From positions 310,001 through 374,000 of the forward strand of contig JAGPNK010000011.1 in NCBI GenBank assembly GCA_020746835.1: 64,000 nucleotides of DNA. The letters are read 5' to 3'. Position 1 is the stretch's first letter, and every line of letters starts with the position of its first letter. The translations under genes were made by a program, and so were the position numbers. Below are positions 46,400 to 57,938 of this stretch, in pieces. This DNA comes from Stachybotrys elegans. Taxonomy: Eukaryota; Ascomycota; Sordariomycetes; Hypocreales; Stachybotryaceae. The notes under the pieces are model-generated. The model was given only the letters and a program-made list of their open reading frames with translations. It was not told the origin of the DNA and did no database searches.

Positions 46400-48136
46400 T
46401 TAGGAAACCTCCCTCAAACGAACGAGACATTTTTTCGGTGCCGTCACCAGAGTGTCGTATGTATCCCAGCTCACAAACTTCCTCGGCAACTCAAACTCAA
46501 ACGACCAAATCAGAAGTGCCATGACTATTCGCAGTTCCAAATAAGCTAGCCTCTTTCCCCAGCAGCCTCTGTTCCCTGCGCTAAAGGCCAGCTCCGGGCC
46601 CAGACCACCGTCGTATATCAGCTTCCCGTCCGCATCATGGCGTAGCCATCTCTCTGGCTTGAAAAGATGGGGTTCGGCATCATCCCAGTTCTCACGCGCT
46701 GGGCCCGATGCCTTGTGTGCTCGACTTGTTGCGCTGCGAGATTTTTCGTCGACAGGCACCGAAGGTGCACTGATGCCCGGTCCCGTCAAGTTCAGGATCA
46801 CTCTTGTGTCCGCCGGAACATGGTGCCCAAGTAGGATCGTGTCGTACCGTGTCATGACAATAATGTTTAGTGGTGTGTCGAGCCGCAGCACCTCTTGGAT
46901 GAAAGCATCCAGCCATGCAGACCGCCGAGAGCCAGTCAACTCGGCGGCCGTGGGTACTCTTCCGGCAGCATATGCTTCCCAATAGGTGGCACGGAGATCT
47001 TCACGGATGAGGTCCTGGTACCGGCGGTCCAACATCAGCCGGCGTATGAGCCATATAAAGGAGCCCAGTGATGTATCATGGCCTGCAATCAGGTACCCCG
47101 AGACAGCCTGGTGCATCTGTGGATCGTCAAGCTCCGGAACCCGGCCCTGCTTGGCGGCCGCACGGATCTCTCGCTGGACGACATAGTCCAGGGCGCAATG
47201 AGGCTCACCATCATCTCTGCTCAGCCGGGGCAGGGCTTGCGCAATCTGCGAGACAACGTGCCCTTGCAGCGTGGCCTCTGCAGCACGCACTCGCGGCCGC
47301 AACTTGTTCAATCGATGGAACACGGCCGGCCAGGGAAACATCATAGATTTGCATAGGGAGTCGACTTGCAGACAGAGGGCGGAGAGCTTGGCTGATTGTG
47401 GCCCTCCATTAAAGATGATAGGGTCGTCCGTGTCGTCCGTGAGACTAGAGTCAATCTCAGCAGCGGGCTGTCTGGCGAGACGGTCGAATTGTCGCCGAAT
47501 GTCGCCGCCCTCGGCACCCAGCCCCATTGCAGCGCTGAGAATGACGTCGAAGGATAATTCACTGAGATCTCTGAAAATATCGAAGGGGTGATCTTTCGCC
47601 AGATGCACCTTGAGCCGCCAAAGGTCAAGAAGCTCGCAGACCACGTCGTGAATGCGAGGCCCATTAATGTTATTCAGAAACGAGGGGGTCATCAGGTCTC
47701 TGCCCAGGTCTCGATAGGGTTTGAAGCGCGGGTCGTAGGTCTCCATAGCAGGGAAGGCGTGGGAGAAGAGCCCGCGGAAAGCATCCATCTTCAGCCCGCG
47801 CTTGATGTCAACGCCCTCGCGGTGTTTGAGGATGTCGCTGACTTCACGAAAGTCCGACACAATGACAGCGGGCTTGGAGAGAGGCCCGAGGAAGACTTGC
47901 GTAATGGCCGATTGGTGCCGGGTTGGCTGTTCAAGAAACCAGCTCCGAAAGCTACCGCCATTTTCCACCTCCTCGGTCATTTCCTTCATGTCACCAGTCA
48001 ACCTCTTGGTCGCATCCGGATTGTACGGGATGCCCGGAAGTGGTTCCGGATACGCCTTCTGCAGGGCGAGGTAACCCAAGCCAACAATCAGGCCAGTGGC
48101 CGCGGCGATCCTCAGGGGAGTGTAGAAAGAGTCCAT
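46400..48136 (-). CDS. cytochrome P450 monooxygenase
   Basis: Single exon on the minus strand, 578 aa. An N-terminal membrane anchor (residues about 8-26, IAAATGLIVGLGYLAL) is followed by PGIPYNP. I-helix motif is GYLIAGHDTS, the ExxR helix is EVLR, the PERW motif is FKPERW, and the heme loop FSAGNRGCWGKRL places the ligand at Cys525. All key elements are intact. It would sit on the endoplasmic reticulum and need the shared P450 reductase. The intronless structure is somewhat unusual for fungal P450s. No backbone biosynthetic gene is intact nearby, so a detoxification role is equally possible. Confidence 0.93.
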   Translation of the reverse strand: MDSFYTPLRIAAATGLIVGLGYLALQKAYPEPLPGIPYNPDATKRLTGDMKEMTEEVENGGSFRSWFLEQPTRHQSAITQVFLGPLSKPAVIVSDFREVSDILKHREGVDIKRGLKMDAFRGLFSHAFPAMETYDPRFKPYRDLGRDLMTPSFLNNINGPRIHDVVCELLDLWRLKVHLAKDHPFDIFRDLSELSFDVILSAAMGLGAEGGDIRRQFDRLARQPAAEIDSSLTDDTDDPIIFNGGPQSAKLSALCLQVDSLCKSMMFPWPAVFHRLNKLRPRVRAAEATLQGHVVSQIAQALPRLSRDDGEPHCALDYVVQREIRAAAKQGRVPELDDPQMHQAVSGYLIAGHDTSLGSFIWLIRRLMLDRRYQDLIREDLRATYWEAYAAGRVPTAAELTGSRRSAWLDAFIQEVLRLDTPLNIIVMTRYDTILLGHHVPADTRVILNLTGPGISAPSVPVDEKSRSATSRAHKASGPARENWDDAEPHLFKPERWLRHDADGKLIYDGGLGPELAFSAGNRGCWGKRLAYLELRIVMALLIWSFEFELPRKFVSWDTYDTLVTAPKKCLVRLREVS

Positions 48137-49751
48137 GCTGGAACAAAGGTGAAGACGTGACCGTTAGAAGGTGATTGGGGTATTCAATCTCGAGACCATG
48201 CGAAATCCTTCATGATAAGTCGAAAACTGAAGGGATACAGGCTGACGATTCCACTGATCTGCCGTATATCCTGATTGGAAGATACACTGATGAAGTCGAG
48301 GTTTTGGCCCCCGATCTGAACCTGCGGGAGGGGTGGGAATCGGGGGAGGAAGAAGTAACGAGGGCTCGGGGTGCTCCATGACCTGGCGTAGGTAAGCCGA
48401 GCTCCATCGAGCGGTTCCAGCGGCAGGATGCAGCATGTAGGATTCGATTTGCGGGTTGCATTAACGGGAGTCTAAACCTGGGACCAACAACCATATCTTC
48501 ACCGCATTGGTAATAGCTGCCGTCACATGAACTCCCCTCTGTTGGTGCTGTTGGTGACAGGGATATCGCCGTGCTTGCCGGGATGTTGCGGAAATGGGTG
48601 GACTCACCACATGGGCTCTTATCTCCGTCAAGATCCATCGATTGGCACAGCAATGGCTAGAATAATGAGGCCGGGCTCTAGCCGACCAAACTGGTCAAGC
48701 CAGTGGTCGGAGATTTAATGAGCGGTGGCCTTTGTTGTGGTGTTATTTGCGACCCGTCGCGTACAACTTGGGGAAGGAATCCTCTCATTGGAGAGAGAAC
48801 TACGGATAAGCTCCTGCTGGTTCGGAGTAAGCGCTGGCAAGTGGAGAAGAGCGACGGGGGTCTCGACGTCCCCGCCATGTCTGTTCGCTGAGAAGCTTCC
48901 ATCTTGATGGGGCCTCGGATGACGAAATAGCCTGTCAGGTCAGAGCATTCAGATCAACCCCACAGCATGCGTGCTTTTCACAGGACCAACACACATACCA
49001 TGTTCGGTTATCCGTAGTTTTGAGAAGAAAGGCCGGGTGGTGTGGAGTAGCATAGGCGGTTGGTTGGCTGAATATGTCTCCATCCAGCTGATATGGCGCG
49101 AGCTACTTACGTACGAACGTCTCCCGATCCACGATTACTACCCATGCTTTATATACCCTGGACTGTGCATGAAAGCTGAACAAGCAGGCGGCAAAACAAG
49201 CGGCAAGATGACGAAAAGCGAAATTCCCTCATCTGCCGGCACTGGACTGCATGGTCATCAATAGTTTGCACGAAGATGCAGAACCAACAGTCGTCAAAAC
49301 GGAGGGGAATTCCGATCCCCCCCCCCCCCCCCGGAGACATCAGTAACTTGGAGCAGCCCCCTCACAGAGACTGAGTACATGATTCATACATGATGGTATA
49401 CTGCGTTGTTGGCACTAGGGCTTATGCAGCTCATTGTCAGCGTAAACTCTGGTCTGCCCACCCAGCCCACCACGATGCGTCTTCCACGTTTTACAACCCC
49501 TCCTCCCCACAAGATGGAAGCGAAATTGAGTACCGAGTCCAGAAGTACGCTTATCATACACCTGTCTATGCCGAGGCAAGTGAACTGTGTAGCCCACATC
49601 ACATTTACGAACTCGCAAGCATCCAGGAGAAGTCGTAAGAAAGGGCTGCGGGGTAAATGATCAAACACAAGGACTGCAGGCGCACATTGACCAATATCAT
49701 CAACAAATCCCAGCCAGAGAACAGCCATTAACACAGATTGATCAACGTCTC
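48137..49751. other. intergenic with a poly(C) tract
   Basis: A run of 16 C at 49317-49332. Otherwise no supported gene. Confidence 0.5.
49317..49332 (+). repeat. homopolymer C16
   Basis: Sixteen consecutive C residues, flanked by GAT and GGAGACAT. Length may be unstable or mis-sequenced. Confidence 0.85.
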
Positions 49752-51907
49752 CTAGACCATCATTGTGGCGTCATTATCAGCACCAATCTCAGCATCCTTC
49801 ACGTTCATGTTGATCGACGTGACAGTCTGCTGAGGTTGGTAACCCGAAACCGTTCTTTGGGTGACGCCAATGTTGGAGCCGCTTGCAGTTGGTTGTCTTT
49901 GTGCTGTCATTTCGAGGCCATCTGAATTCCTCGAAGATCTCCGGCGACGACGATAAGAAAACGAAAACCGTTCCCCTGAGCTGACCTGGCTCTCATCTCG
50001 GGGAGTATTGCTGGAAGTCTGTTCCACTCTAGCCTGAGTCGACCGAGAGTACAGAGACAATGTCCTGGCAAGTGAACCCAGGAATTGAACTCCGCTTCTG
50101 TATGATGCTCAGCTTGTTTCCTCTCATGGCCAATCATGTCGTGTCATTACATACCTGATTGGTCCCGTCATATGATGGAGAAACGACGAGAGAATTGGCT
50201 GGCTTCTCTCTCCGCTTGCTCCGCCTGACCCGGAATTCTGGATAAAGGTGACGCATGTGAAGAATGTTGTCAACGTCAGGGCGATAGCGACCCCCAGGTA
50301 AATCCAGAAATACCCTGAAAATACAGGGGCAGAGCCATTCTCAGAGTCCCCATTGCCGTCTTCCCCCGTGTTGTTTTCTACTGGCCGGTATCTCCAGTCC
50401 CTCCAGTAATTCTCATAGCGAAATACTGGCATCGAGAAAACTGTCTTAGACAAATTGGAAAGTCAGCCCATGCTATGCTGGTGCGGTGTATGATAGATTC
50501 TTACCGCTACACTGGTCATAGGCAGGTAAAATGTCGCAACAACGGCGATGATTACACTTGCTTCTGCTAATCTAGCACTCGAAAAGGCCATCTTAGTGCT
50601 GGATAAAGCCAGCCGTCGAGCAAGCTCGCCTCTGATCTGACGACATGTTAGCACTGGCCGATGCTATTCCAATAACTCAATTACCGTTTCCGCATTGAAA
50701 GACATTTCTTCGGCATAGATTCGTGACTTGTTCACAAGCCCCTCCAGTTCAATCAGAATATGATCAAATCTGTCGTAGAAGCGAGCGTTGACTTCGGATA
50801 TTGAGGCATCGAGGTCGGTTTCTATGACATTATCATCCGGAGCGCGGCGTGGCAATATTTTGCTCAGATAACGCTTCGTCGTCTTCACTTCCTCCTCGAC
50901 CTGGTGGCTTCGAGTCCGGTTGAACCGTACCTGGTTGATCAAATCCCAATCAGGCAGTTCTGTCCCGTCACCAAAGTTGCGTGCTTCCGTGCTCATCTTT
51001 CTGGTGGTACGGATGCATTCATCCACAGTCGCCTCAACATTGTCCTGGAGCCAAAATAGGACAAGCTCAGCACAGATTCCCAGCATGAGATAAGGATGGC
51101 CGATAACCCCATCAGAGGCATTGAGAAGCTCTTCAACGCGATCAACCTGGTCCTTGGAAGCTCCCAGTACCACAGAGAGAGATAAACACCGGGGATCAAA
51201 ATGGGATGAAGAGACTGCAAAGTTGTTCTTCAACTCCGACGATGTCATGAAGGTATGCATCCACAAGTTCTCTGTGTCGTTGTCTTTGGTCGGGGAGGCG
51301 GTCGAGTCGTCGTCGTTGACACCCTCCACCATGACCAACCCGTGCAGCTTGCGGAGGCTGGCACTTGCCGAGGTGGAGTTTCGTTTGATTGCCTTGATCA
51401 AGAGACTGTGTAGGTGAAACCTTGCGACAATTTTCTTCCAACGATCTTCGTCCATGCAAATATCCGACAAATCAGCCTGAATATTTGGCAACACACTCTC
51501 ACTCCGAGGGCAGAAGCTTGATATTTCATTCTTTGTTAGTCTGGTCGAATCATGCACGAATCACAAAGTTGATGTTAATTTGTACTGATGAACTCACAAA
51601 ATGCACAGCCCCGATGGTAACTGGCTCAGGGAGTTGACCTCATTGCCATCGTCTCCCATAAATAAGGGCAGCGCCTGCTGATCTGTTAGCCGATGTTATA
51701 GGCTTCATTGGCTGAGGTCACCTCGAAATCTCTCCAATCGTCATCGCTTTCTAAGACCAGTCGCTGAGTCTTATAATGGTTCTGAAAGCTAGTCAATATG
51801 CAGCAAACAACTGTGAAGAGGCTCATGACTTGCATTGAAACAAAACAAAACCGTACAAGGCATATCCGACTCTGGCGAAGTATTGCATTCGAACTCGTCC
51901 AGCCCAT
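49752..51907 (-). CDS. CorA-like two-TM membrane protein 2
   Basis: Minus-strand exons: 51781-51722, 51674-51598, 51516-50685, 50636-50505, 50444-50155 and 50097-49752, plus a doubtful first exon 51907-51857; about 595 aa. A second ATG at 51945 opens a more protein-like frame but could not be joined in phase, so the 5' end is uncertain. The soluble N-terminal part is followed by a helix (RGELARRLALSSTKMAFSSA), TM1 (VIIAVVATFYLPMTSVATVF) and TM2 (FWIYLGVAIALTLTTFF), as in fungal CorA-like proteins. The GMN signature is replaced by SMPVF and the loop between the helices is long. The C-terminus is Ser/Arg-rich and probably disordered. Transport activity is doubtful. Confidence 0.62.
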
Positions 51908-52649
51908 TTTGGGCTAGAAATGTCTGTGGTGGCCAATCCATTGGGAGGGAAGTGCAGGAAGAACCTCTCCACACTCCAAGGGAGTGTGCGCGATCTATAG
52001 CCTGTTTATAGGGGATGAGGCTGAGGGACTACACACTGTTAGAATTGTTCAGCTGGCTGCCTTCTAGGTGAGATAGGGTGGCTGCATGAGGTTGCATCAG
52101 CTCGGCGACCACCCAGGCCAGCTGCGATATGATAGGCTACATGCATTTCGCCTCATGCGCTGCGATGGAGCGTGTGGTGTTACCGCCCTCCCCTTTCCTC
52201 TCCCATCTCTCTCAATCCGTCATTGTGGCTGACAGGCCCAGTTCTTTCTACCACTCAGGTAGGTGTCTCACGCATAGGTGAGACGGCATGACCACCACCA
52301 GCGGCCCGCCGCCTCCGTATCCATGCGCACACCACCCCCCTTTTCTCATACGTGTCACTGTGCGTCACGTGTATCTGGCCCTCCTGTCAGGCTAAAGTTA
52401 TTGAGGCCCAGCTGGCCTCGCACATCTTCCCCCTCGTGACTCTTCATCCACTAAGCCACCGAAATCGAGCCACGACGGTCTGCCACGCAAGCAGGACTCA
52501 GCCATCATACATTTGGGGCACAGAGCCCAATGCCTTCCAACCTTTCTCTCCAGAGAAGTCTGGATTGAGGATTCTAATATAAATAGGTTCGATTCCCTCG
52601 ACTTCGGCCGACTTTGTACTCGTCACGGCGCTACAAGACCCTCGCAGCC
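51908..52649. other. intergenic
   Basis: Contains a TATA box at 52578-52585 for the following small gene. No other feature. Confidence 0.45.
52578..52585 (+). promoter_or_regulatory. TATA box of the small 52.6-kb gene
   Basis: TATAAATA, 65-72 bp before the ATG at 52650. Confidence 0.45.
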
Positions 52650-53195
52650 ATGGCGGTACCCGAGCGTTACGAGACGATAGTTCAAGCCCGATATACCGAC
52701 TCGAGGAAATTAAAAAAGGCTTTGAACGGTATTTTTGGCAACGATTCATCGGCATATGATATACAAGTCAGGTTCTCCTCCAAACGTTGATCTTGCCTTC
52801 GATCTAACTTGGGGTGTTTGGAAAGGTCGACCGCGATCGATGGATCATCATGACGAAAAGACGGCTTGACCCGGTATTTTATCCGCCTAGATGGCTTTGT
52901 GGAAGCCCATACCCCTTGTGTATGTGCTGATTGGGACAAGGAGGAGCTTGGACAGATCAACAAGACCAAGGACGAAATGATAAAGACACTCAACTCTTCA
53001 TCAGTGTCTAGAAGTCCGGCTCGCAAAGGCCCCGAACAAGAACGTCCACGAAGACGCCCAAGCTGGAGGCAAGCGATAACTTCAGCAACAGGCGTTCCAA
53101 AGTCTACCTTCGAGCGTTTGGGCTTCCCGAAATGGAGTTTGATCGACATTCGCGGGCCAAAGGTCTCGGCACCCAACAACGATGCGGAGAAGTGA
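52650..53195 (+). pseudogene. small gene of unknown function, apparently frameshifted
   Basis: Exon 1 (52650-52766) reads MAVPERYETIVQARYTDSRK and continues to AYDIQ. A short intron (GTCAGG to AAG at about 52825) leads to VDRDRWIIMTKRRL. From about 52866 the coding frame shifts: the open frame continues as TRYFIRLDGFVEAHTPCVC through a basic, Arg/Pro-rich stretch to a stop at 53195. No GT-AG intron could bridge the frames. I do not recognise the family. It could be a recently broken gene, a sequencing error, or an unusual splice. A proper TATA box upstream argues that it was once expressed. Confidence 0.4.
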
Positions 53196-54290
53196 CTATT
53201 GGAGAGCGATAGTCCTGTCGCAAAGGTATACGGGAAATCGATAAGACGTCGCTGCGTTAAATTACTTGCAAAATCCCGTCGGAACTAGTGGGATGGGATC
53301 GTTCTAACACCAGAATGTATGGAATGATGGATAGACTGCCCATAACAGATTGGTACTTAAGAGGCTTTGACAACAACCTAGCCATGAGCTAAGGTATGAC
53401 AACTGCTCAATATACGTTTCAACTCTTTTATCGTGAGATGCGTCCAAAAGTCTACGTAAGGTCAAGGTGATGTTGTACTAGCAACTGCCCGGGAGAGAAA
53501 CTCTACCAAGTTTGTAGTGCGTCAGCTAGGACACGCGGGATGCGGGATGGCTGCCTCAAAAAGAGGAAAAGACGAGAAACATTGACTTGGAAGATCATGA
53601 CGAACCCGGAATTAATACAGTCCAAGACTGGATGACCGGTGACAACTGTGTCGGCTTGCTGGCCTGGAAATACGATTATCTCGTGCGTAAGGGCGAATCG
53701 CATTCCCATCAAACGAACAATATCCGGGCGTCAAGTGCACCATATTTGCTGGTATTGTTGTAAATAACGATCTGAGTAAGGATGATGTTAGGACGATGTA
53801 GCTCATGCCCAATATTGAGCAACATGCATCGTCACCGTGCTCTGCGGGGATAGATGCAGTAACCAAGCGAAGGCTACCCATCTTTCCTACTGAGCTCAGT
53901 AGAAATGCTTCGCTGCGAAGTTTTATCGAGACATCCATGATACCTAGGGGAGTGCTGTATGTCCTCTCCTGCTGATACAGCCGTGTTGCGGCTGCGTAGA
54001 TGTCGCTTCACCCTATGCCCTGCGACAAGAGAAGTTGAAGTCAGCTACACAGTAGGGGTGATGAATAGAGCATTGGCCAGTTCAAATCACAGTCTCTGCA
54101 GGCTTGCCACAGCCTGATTTCTTACCATGCCATGCTATCATGGTTGCATGTTGTCACTATAATGCCAGTCAAGCGTGGTGATGTCCTATCGTGGTTCTGA
54201 CGGTGATGGTTAATGTCTACAGACGCGAGCGCATGAAAGGATCATCTGTTATTACCGGAAATTGTTCATCCTAAGACATACCAAGACATC
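53196..54290. other. intergenic
   Basis: No supported gene; open frames near 53.5-53.9 kb on the minus strand have no recognisable motif. Confidence 0.45.
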
Positions 54291-55503
54291 CTACTTTAAC
54301 TTCCTGTTAATGCTATTTAACAATGGTTTGCCTTCTGTCATCCTTTCCAGGTTTTTCCCGAACAGATCCAGCAGTCTGGTCCAATACTCGACAGACTTCC
54401 AGCTGACATGCGGGGTTATGAGCAGATTGGGGGCCTTCCACAGGGGATGGTCAGCTGGCAGTGGCTCGGGGTCAGCGACGTCGAGCGCTGCACCTCGAAT
54501 TTGGCCACTCGTAAGCGCGTCAATCAGGGCTTTTTGGTCAATGAGTGGCCCTCGAGAAACATTGCTAACAAAAGTTTTCTTTCGACTCAACAGAGCAAAC
54601 TGTTCGGCCGATAAAAGATTTCGTGTTTCTGAAGTCAACGGAAGACACAAGACCAGGATATCAAAGCCCTGCGAAAGGAAATCATTGATCGTTTCTTTGG
54701 AGGTTCCATGAAACCACTTGGCCGGAATGACGCCTTCAGGGTCCCCAGTCCCCGGGATGTTGTAACCATTATCCCGACGCGAAGCTGGCGTTGCCTTTTC
54801 GGTTCGTGTGTAGGCAAAAATCTCCATACCTAACGCCTGGCCGAGTTTAGCACATTGCCTTCCAATGGCACCGTAACCCAGAATTCCCCTTTCGATTCAT
54901 CAGCAGTTGAACGGTTAGAAAATGGCTTCAATCTCACATTCTTGCTCCCAAGGAGTCAGTTACCGGCGAGTCATTGTAAGCCTCCCATGTACCAGTCTTC
55001 ATGTCTTGCGCGTACTTGGCGAAATGGTGGGAAAACGACAACCAGGAGCCAATCACCCATTCCGCAATCTGAGGCCTACAAGATAACGGCAACATTGTTA
55101 GACAGAATCCTATATGCTAACTGAGATGCCACAAAGCGACAACGCTGGGTACTTACGGTTGAATGCCATTAGATGTGCAGAAAACAACCTTTTCATCCTC
55201 GAAAGTCGGATGACCAACCCACATGTCGGATCCGGCGGACGTTAATTGTACAAAACGGACAGATCGTAGCAGATGGGCTGGTGGTGGCTCGTAAGTGCAC
55301 AAGATTGTGACGCCGTCCCAAATCTCGAGAGGTGTATCTTCGGGTCTTTTGAGGCTTCGGTCAGGTGCCGTGGAATTCACCCAGCGTACCTCGATGCTGG
55401 GGTGAGTAGTCGCCATATATTTCATCCACCATTGTGGTGCATCCCATGGCGTGAATACAAGGATGACATCTGTCGTACTGTCTTGCCGCTTTCCAATCTC
55501 CAT
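54291..55503 (-). CDS. D-isomer-specific 2-hydroxyacid dehydrogenase
   Basis: Three exons on the minus strand, 55503-55157, 55075-54938 and 54888-54291, give 360 aa. Joins restore NGIQPPQIAEWVIGSW and SLGARMGILGYGAIGRQ. The Rossmann motif is GYGAIG. Catalytic residues are Arg in SNVSRGPLID, Glu in DVADPEPLP and His in LITPHVSW. A 25-residue loop after the Rossmann start (TRTEKATPASRRDNGYNIPG) is an insert often seen in fungal members. The enzyme probably reduces a 2-keto acid or glyoxylate with NAD(P)H in the cytosol; the exact substrate is unknown. Confidence 0.92.
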
Positions 55504-56807
55504 TGTGTCGACGGGTTTACTAGGAAACAATAATTGAGGTTAAGAGTCGATTGTGAGCATGATGCGGGTCATGTCCGCCTTTTATCGCTTGTGTATTAAT
55601 CACTATCACTGTTGGCTCGCCTTCAACTAGCGTTATCGGAGACCAAACCAGGCTTCGATGCCGCGCCGGGTCGTGAAGTCCCACCTACCTACGCAAGTAG
55701 CTCGAATTGATGCACAGAAATGCCCCACGGATATTTATCAGGAGCTGATAAGCCTACGACCAGAATAGGAAATCGGAAGCGACGCCCATCGAGGGGACAA
55801 AAGAGGAGTCGATCATCTACAGACTGCAAGAAGAGAGGTCTGGTGTGTCGAGAACATATGTTGATTCTGCCGTCTTGCATGGTGCCATCGGAATTAACTA
55901 GCAGACGGAACACTGCTGTCCATCACTTAAAAAATGACTGGAGTATAATGAGTCCTTCAAAGTCAACGCCTGTCTCTTGGTGTTGCACTTATTAGACTGA
56001 CAAAACATTTTCGATTCAGAATAGTAATATGCTCATAACTCTTGCAGCTGGTGGGCGGAAAGAAGTTTGAGAGCACCCCATCATCGCAGAGGTTAGTTCA
56101 ATGAAACAGAAGGGGCGTTGGCTAAAGTTTGACCTGATGCATACATTATCTTCCTATGTAGTCTAGAATACATTTTAATAGATTCCCAATCGGTATTTAG
56201 AGCTTTTCTAACATGATAGGTTCTGGACAGAAACGATAGCGTTGAAGACCTGCCATCGAGTACCAATCATTTATCTTCGAATCTCCAAGTTCCGTGACAT
56301 AATTACCCTATCCATTGCAATGGCGGCAGCCCACCTTGTGCCCACCCATTGTAGAGAGGGGAGGGACTAGGCAGCAACTACTACAAAGAAGAGCAGGCCA
56401 AGACGCTTTGATATCACATGGCTGGCACATTTACCCTTGTCTTGCATCTTGGCTATGACAATGCCCCTTTAATCCTGGGGGCGAAAAGAGCATTTTGCTT
56501 CAATGTAGTAGGCTATCGATGCAATCACTCCAAGACCTTGTAAGAAAACGCCCGAAATGCCAACCGTTTAGGAAGGTAACTGATCATGTGCCTCTCTCAT
56601 CCCTGCTCGCAACGTTGTGACAGATGACAAACTTCCTACCTGCTTCGAAATAGTGCTTGGCCTGAGGCTGTGCAGGGTTGATGCCAAGGGGTCAACAACA
56701 AGTTGACTTCATCTATAAAATCCCCTCGGGTTCTTCGCCTCTGAATGCACATCCTTTCTTCTCATCACCCTCAATTTCTCATCTCTAACCTTCCCTAACT
56801 TCTCGTT
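55504..56807. other. intergenic
   Basis: Holds the promoter of the DUF2891-like gene. No other gene supported. Confidence 0.5.
56714..56720 (+). promoter_or_regulatory. TATA box of the DUF2891-like gene
   Basis: TATAAAA, 88-94 bp before the ATG at 56808, followed by a CT-rich leader. Confidence 0.6.
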
Positions 56808-57938
56808 ATGATGATCTCGCACATAGGCCGCGCGACTGCCGTGGCGGTCCTCGTCCTTCCATTGGCTCTCGGTAGTCCGGTTCCAGACCTTTCATCAAGG
56901 ATCCGGTTGCGAAGTGATGCCGCTTGGGAGGAGTTCCAGAGGGCCCGCACGGGCATGCTTGTGGAGCTCGCTGAGCCTATTGAGGATTGCTGGTCGAGGC
57001 CCTCTGTCTTTCTTCCGGGATATACCAGCCCAATGTTTCAGTCCTGCGTTGACTGGCATTCGTCAGTCCATGCCGCGTATTCACTCTACACAATTACTGA
57101 GGCTTCCGGGAATGATCGATTCAAAGACATAGCGGAGGAGGTTATACACAACGACAAAGTGCCAGCCGAGATTGAGTACATGACAACTGCAAGAATAGGC
57201 AACATCACCTTTTTTGACATCGAAGTCCCGTATGGCATGGCTTGGCTCTTCAACCTCGTCATGCAGCGAAGGCAAACGATGGGCAACGACGGCTTGCGTC
57301 CACTAGGAGATCTGGCTGCGGATGAGTTAAGAGCATACCTTGCATCACTATCAGACGACGACATCAAGGAGATGATACTGATCCCCGCCCATGAAAATCT
57401 TTCGTGGGCCATATTGCATCTGTCAAGATGGGCAAGATATATCACGGACGATGGTATGCGACGGGAAATTGAGCAGAGATTCCTATCGGCAGCCTTGGAT
57501 TCATCTTTGGACCAAGAGTGCCCGGTAGAGAATGACAGCGGGTCAGACTATGAGGAGTTTTTCCCTCCTTGCTTGCTACGCCTTTCCGCCGTCATCCAAA
57601 CATGGAATGGAACCGCAGAAGCATTGACGAGCTGGGTAAACGAGCGCGTTCCTTCCAATTTCAACATCCCCCCCGTTACCGAAATTGAAGACCCAAGGAC
57701 CGGCCACAAGTTTGCCATAAACTTTAGCCGTGCTTTCGCTCTGTGGTACATTTATCAGGCGACAGGCAATACGGCCTTTCGAGACAACTATGCCGAGCTC
57801 ATCACGTACCAGATAAGCCGGCCGGACTTTTGGAATATTGAAGCAGGGTACTTGGCCTCTCATTTTGTTCCTCAGTTCGGCGTTCGAGCAATTGAAGCCA
57901 GCAGGGAGGGTGAGAATATGGTATTTAGAGCAGAATAA
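56808..57938 (+). CDS. secreted DUF2891-like protein
   Basis: Single exon, 376 aa, with a signal peptide (ATAVAVLVLPLALG). The block SPMFQSCVDWHSSVHAAYSL resembles the F-DWHS-VHGHW motif of DUF2891 proteins, (alpha/alpha)6-barrel proteins of unknown function found mainly in bacteria. A later PAHENLSWAILHLSRWARY and FSRAFALWYIYQATG fit helical-barrel repeats. A conserved Asp-Trp-His-Ser at the barrel mouth hints at carbohydrate binding or hydrolysis, but no activity is established. The sugar transporter gene follows 1.5 kb downstream on the same strand. The assignment rests on one motif and the helical layout. Confidence 0.65.
   Translation: MMISHIGRATAVAVLVLPLALGSPVPDLSSRIRLRSDAAWEEFQRARTGMLVELAEPIEDCWSRPSVFLPGYTSPMFQSCVDWHSSVHAAYSLYTITEASGNDRFKDIAEEVIHNDKVPAEIEYMTTARIGNITFFDIEVPYGMAWLFNLVMQRRQTMGNDGLRPLGDLAADELRAYLASLSDDDIKEMILIPAHENLSWAILHLSRWARYITDDGMRREIEQRFLSAALDSSLDQECPVENDSGSDYEEFFPPCLLRLSAVIQTWNGTAEALTSWVNERVPSNFNIPPVTEIEDPRTGHKFAINFSRAFALWYIYQATGNTAFRDNYAELITYQISRPDFWNIEAGYLASHFVPQFGVRAIEASREGENMVFRAE

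Noticed and set aside
52586..52596. tRNA B-box-like GGTTCGATTCC
   Set aside because: No A box or cloverleaf upstream; it lies between a TATA box and an ATG.
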